A stretch of DNA of 6,075 nucleotides, from contig JAATES010000107.1 of NCBI GenBank assembly GCA_015655615.1, positions 1 to 6,075 on the forward strand, given 5' to 3'. Below, piece after piece: positions 5,188-6,075 of the stretch; position 1 is the stretch's first letter, and the number at the start of each line of letters is the position of its first letter. The notes under the pieces were generated by a model, which saw nothing but the letters and a program-made list of their open reading frames with translations, had not been told where the DNA came from and searched no databases. Source of the DNA: Actinomycetales bacterium. Its GTDB lineage: Bacteria > Actinomycetota > Actinomycetes > Actinomycetales > Cellulomonadaceae. The position numbers were made by a program, and so were the translations under genes.

Positions 5188-6075
5188 ATGTCCCTTGCCC
5201 CCGTTGTCGAGTCGTGTCAGGACGTCGCTGCCGACGCAGGGCCGTTGCTTCCGGTGGTGGGTGGCCGAACTCGGGTCCCGCTGGTCCAAGGTGGCACAGC
5301 CGTCTACGCCAATCTGGATTACGCTGCGAGCGCTCCTGCTCTGGAGTCGGTCGCGGAACGCGTCCAGCAGGTGCTGCCGTTGTATGCGAGCGTCCATCGC
5401 GGCGCGGGATACCTCTCGCAGGTCTCCACCGCCCTGTATGAGGCCAGTCGCCGCACGATCGCGGACTTCGTGGACGCCCGCCCGGATGACGTCGCGATCG
5501 TCACCCGCAACACGACGGATTCCCTCAACCTGCTGGCAGGCTGCCTCCCCGGAGGGTCCGACGGCGAGCCGGCGCGTGTGCTGGTGCTGGACCTCGAGCA
5601 CCACGCGAATCTGCTGCCGTGGCGGGAGCGGCCAGGCGGCGCCACGGTGCTGACCGCTGCGCCCACGGTGACGGGAACGCTTGAGGCGCTTCGCACCGAA
5701 TTGGCGGCCCGACCCTACGCCTTGCTGGCTCTCACAGGTGCCTCCAACGTCACTGGCGAGGGCCTGCCCATCGATGTCGTGGTCCGCGCCGCCCATGGCG
5801 CGGGTGCGCGGGTGGTGGTGGATGCCGCACAGGTGGTGCCGCATCGCGAGTTCTCCCTGACCCAGAGCGATGTGGACTATGTGGCGTTCTCCGGGCACAA
5901 GACGTATGCCCCCTTCGGTGCGGGTGCCCTGGTCGGCCGCCGCGACTGGCTGGACACCGGGCGCCCCTACCTGGCCGGGGGCGGCGCGGTCCGCAGTGTC
6001 ACGGCGTCCGACGTCAGCTGGGCGGATGCGCCTGCTCGCCACGAGGGCGGATCGCCCAACGTGGTCGGTGCGGCA
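5188..6075 (+). CDS. Class V aminotransferase / cysteine-desulfurase-like PLP enzyme (3' end outside window)
   Basis: The frame from ATG 5188 is open for 296 codons to the window edge with no stop. The translation is a fold-type I PLP enzyme of the class V (NifS/SufS-like) family. Motifs: YANLDYAASAP (40-50), HRGAGYLSQVSTALYE (70-85), TRNTTDSLNLL (106-116), LEHHANLLPW (136-145; His139 stacks on PLP), GASNVTG (184-190), VVDAAQVVPH (210-219; Asp212 and Gln215 contact the cofactor) and FSGHKTYAPFGAGAL (234-248; Lys238 is the Schiff-base lysine). The N-terminal 35 or so residues are an extension before the core. The family can be cysteine desulfurase, selenocysteine lyase or another class V lyase or transaminase. 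The deciding C-terminal cysteine loop lies beyond the edge. Control by the SAM-IV riboswitch ties it to sulfur and methionine metabolism. The start is fixed by GGAGG at 5178-5182. Confidence 0.93.
   Translation, partial: MSLAPVVESCQDVAADAGPLLPVVGGRTRVPLVQGGTAVYANLDYAASAPALESVAERVQQVLPLYASVHRGAGYLSQVSTALYEASRRTIADFVDARPDDVAIVTRNTTDSLNLLAGCLPGGSDGEPARVLVLDLEHHANLLPWRERPGGATVLTAAPTVTGTLEALRTELAARPYALLALTGASNVTGEGLPIDVVVRAAHGAGARVVVDAAQVVPHREFSLTQSDVDYVAFSGHKTYAPFGAGALVGRRDWLDTGRPYLAGGGAVRSVTASDVSWADAPARHEGGSPNVVGAA

Noticed and set aside
4876..6042. Long minus-strand open frame of about 388 codons
   Set aside because: It is antisense to the class V aminotransferase and the SAM-IV riboswitch, and its low-complexity translation shows no recognisable motifs.
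1..6075. tRNA, rRNA, CRISPR array, insertion sequence or phage gene
   Set aside because: I saw no cloverleaf, direct-repeat array, transposase motif or terminal inverted repeats. The genes have uniform GC-rich composition and ordinary metabolic content.

Overview
The window looks like chromosomal DNA of a high-GC actinobacterium. The DNA is strongly GC-rich. Two genes have TANNNT -10 boxes placed exactly for leaderless transcription from GTG starts. There is a DtxR/IdeR-type iron box and a SAM-IV riboswitch (a class known mainly from Actinobacteria), and the rhodanese-metZ gene pair resembles Rv0390-Rv0391 of Mycobacterium tuberculosis. The genus cannot be fixed from this window.

Layout from left to right. 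cobA (uroporphyrinogen-III C-methyltransferase) lies on the minus strand at 14-802. A 136-bp divergent promoter region (803-938) holds a perfect 20-bp palindrome and a perfect 12-bp palindrome. An AI-2E family membrane protein is on the plus strand (939-2162). It converges, across 39 bp, on a minus-strand operon of a rhodanese-like protein (3422-3835) and metZ, O-succinylhomoserine sulfhydrylase (2202-3425). These two genes overlap by GTGA. The rhodanese leader (about 3844-3945, minus) folds as a SAM-I (S-box) riboswitch whose closing helix shares bases with the Shine-Dalgarno sequence. Upstream, also on the minus strand, is a siderophore-interacting (ferric-siderophore reductase) protein (4031-4879) with an iron box over its -10 region. 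The 308-bp gap to the last gene also holds a plus-strand promoter and a SAM-IV riboswitch (about 5033-5149). This leads into a class V aminotransferase / cysteine-desulfurase-like gene (5188 onward), which runs off the right edge.

The theme is S-adenosylmethionine and sulfur. metZ makes homocysteine, the precursor of methionine and SAM. The rhodanese and the class V enzyme are likely sulfur-handling proteins. cobA consumes SAM to make precorrin-2 for siroheme (the sulfite and nitrite reductase cofactor) or cobalamin. Two structurally different SAM-sensing RNAs on opposite strands, about 1.1 kb apart, flank an iron-regulated gene. All protein families here are known. The notable content is regulatory: the paired SAM-I and SAM-IV switches, a SAM-IV expression platform with unclear polarity, the iron box, and two unexplained palindromes.
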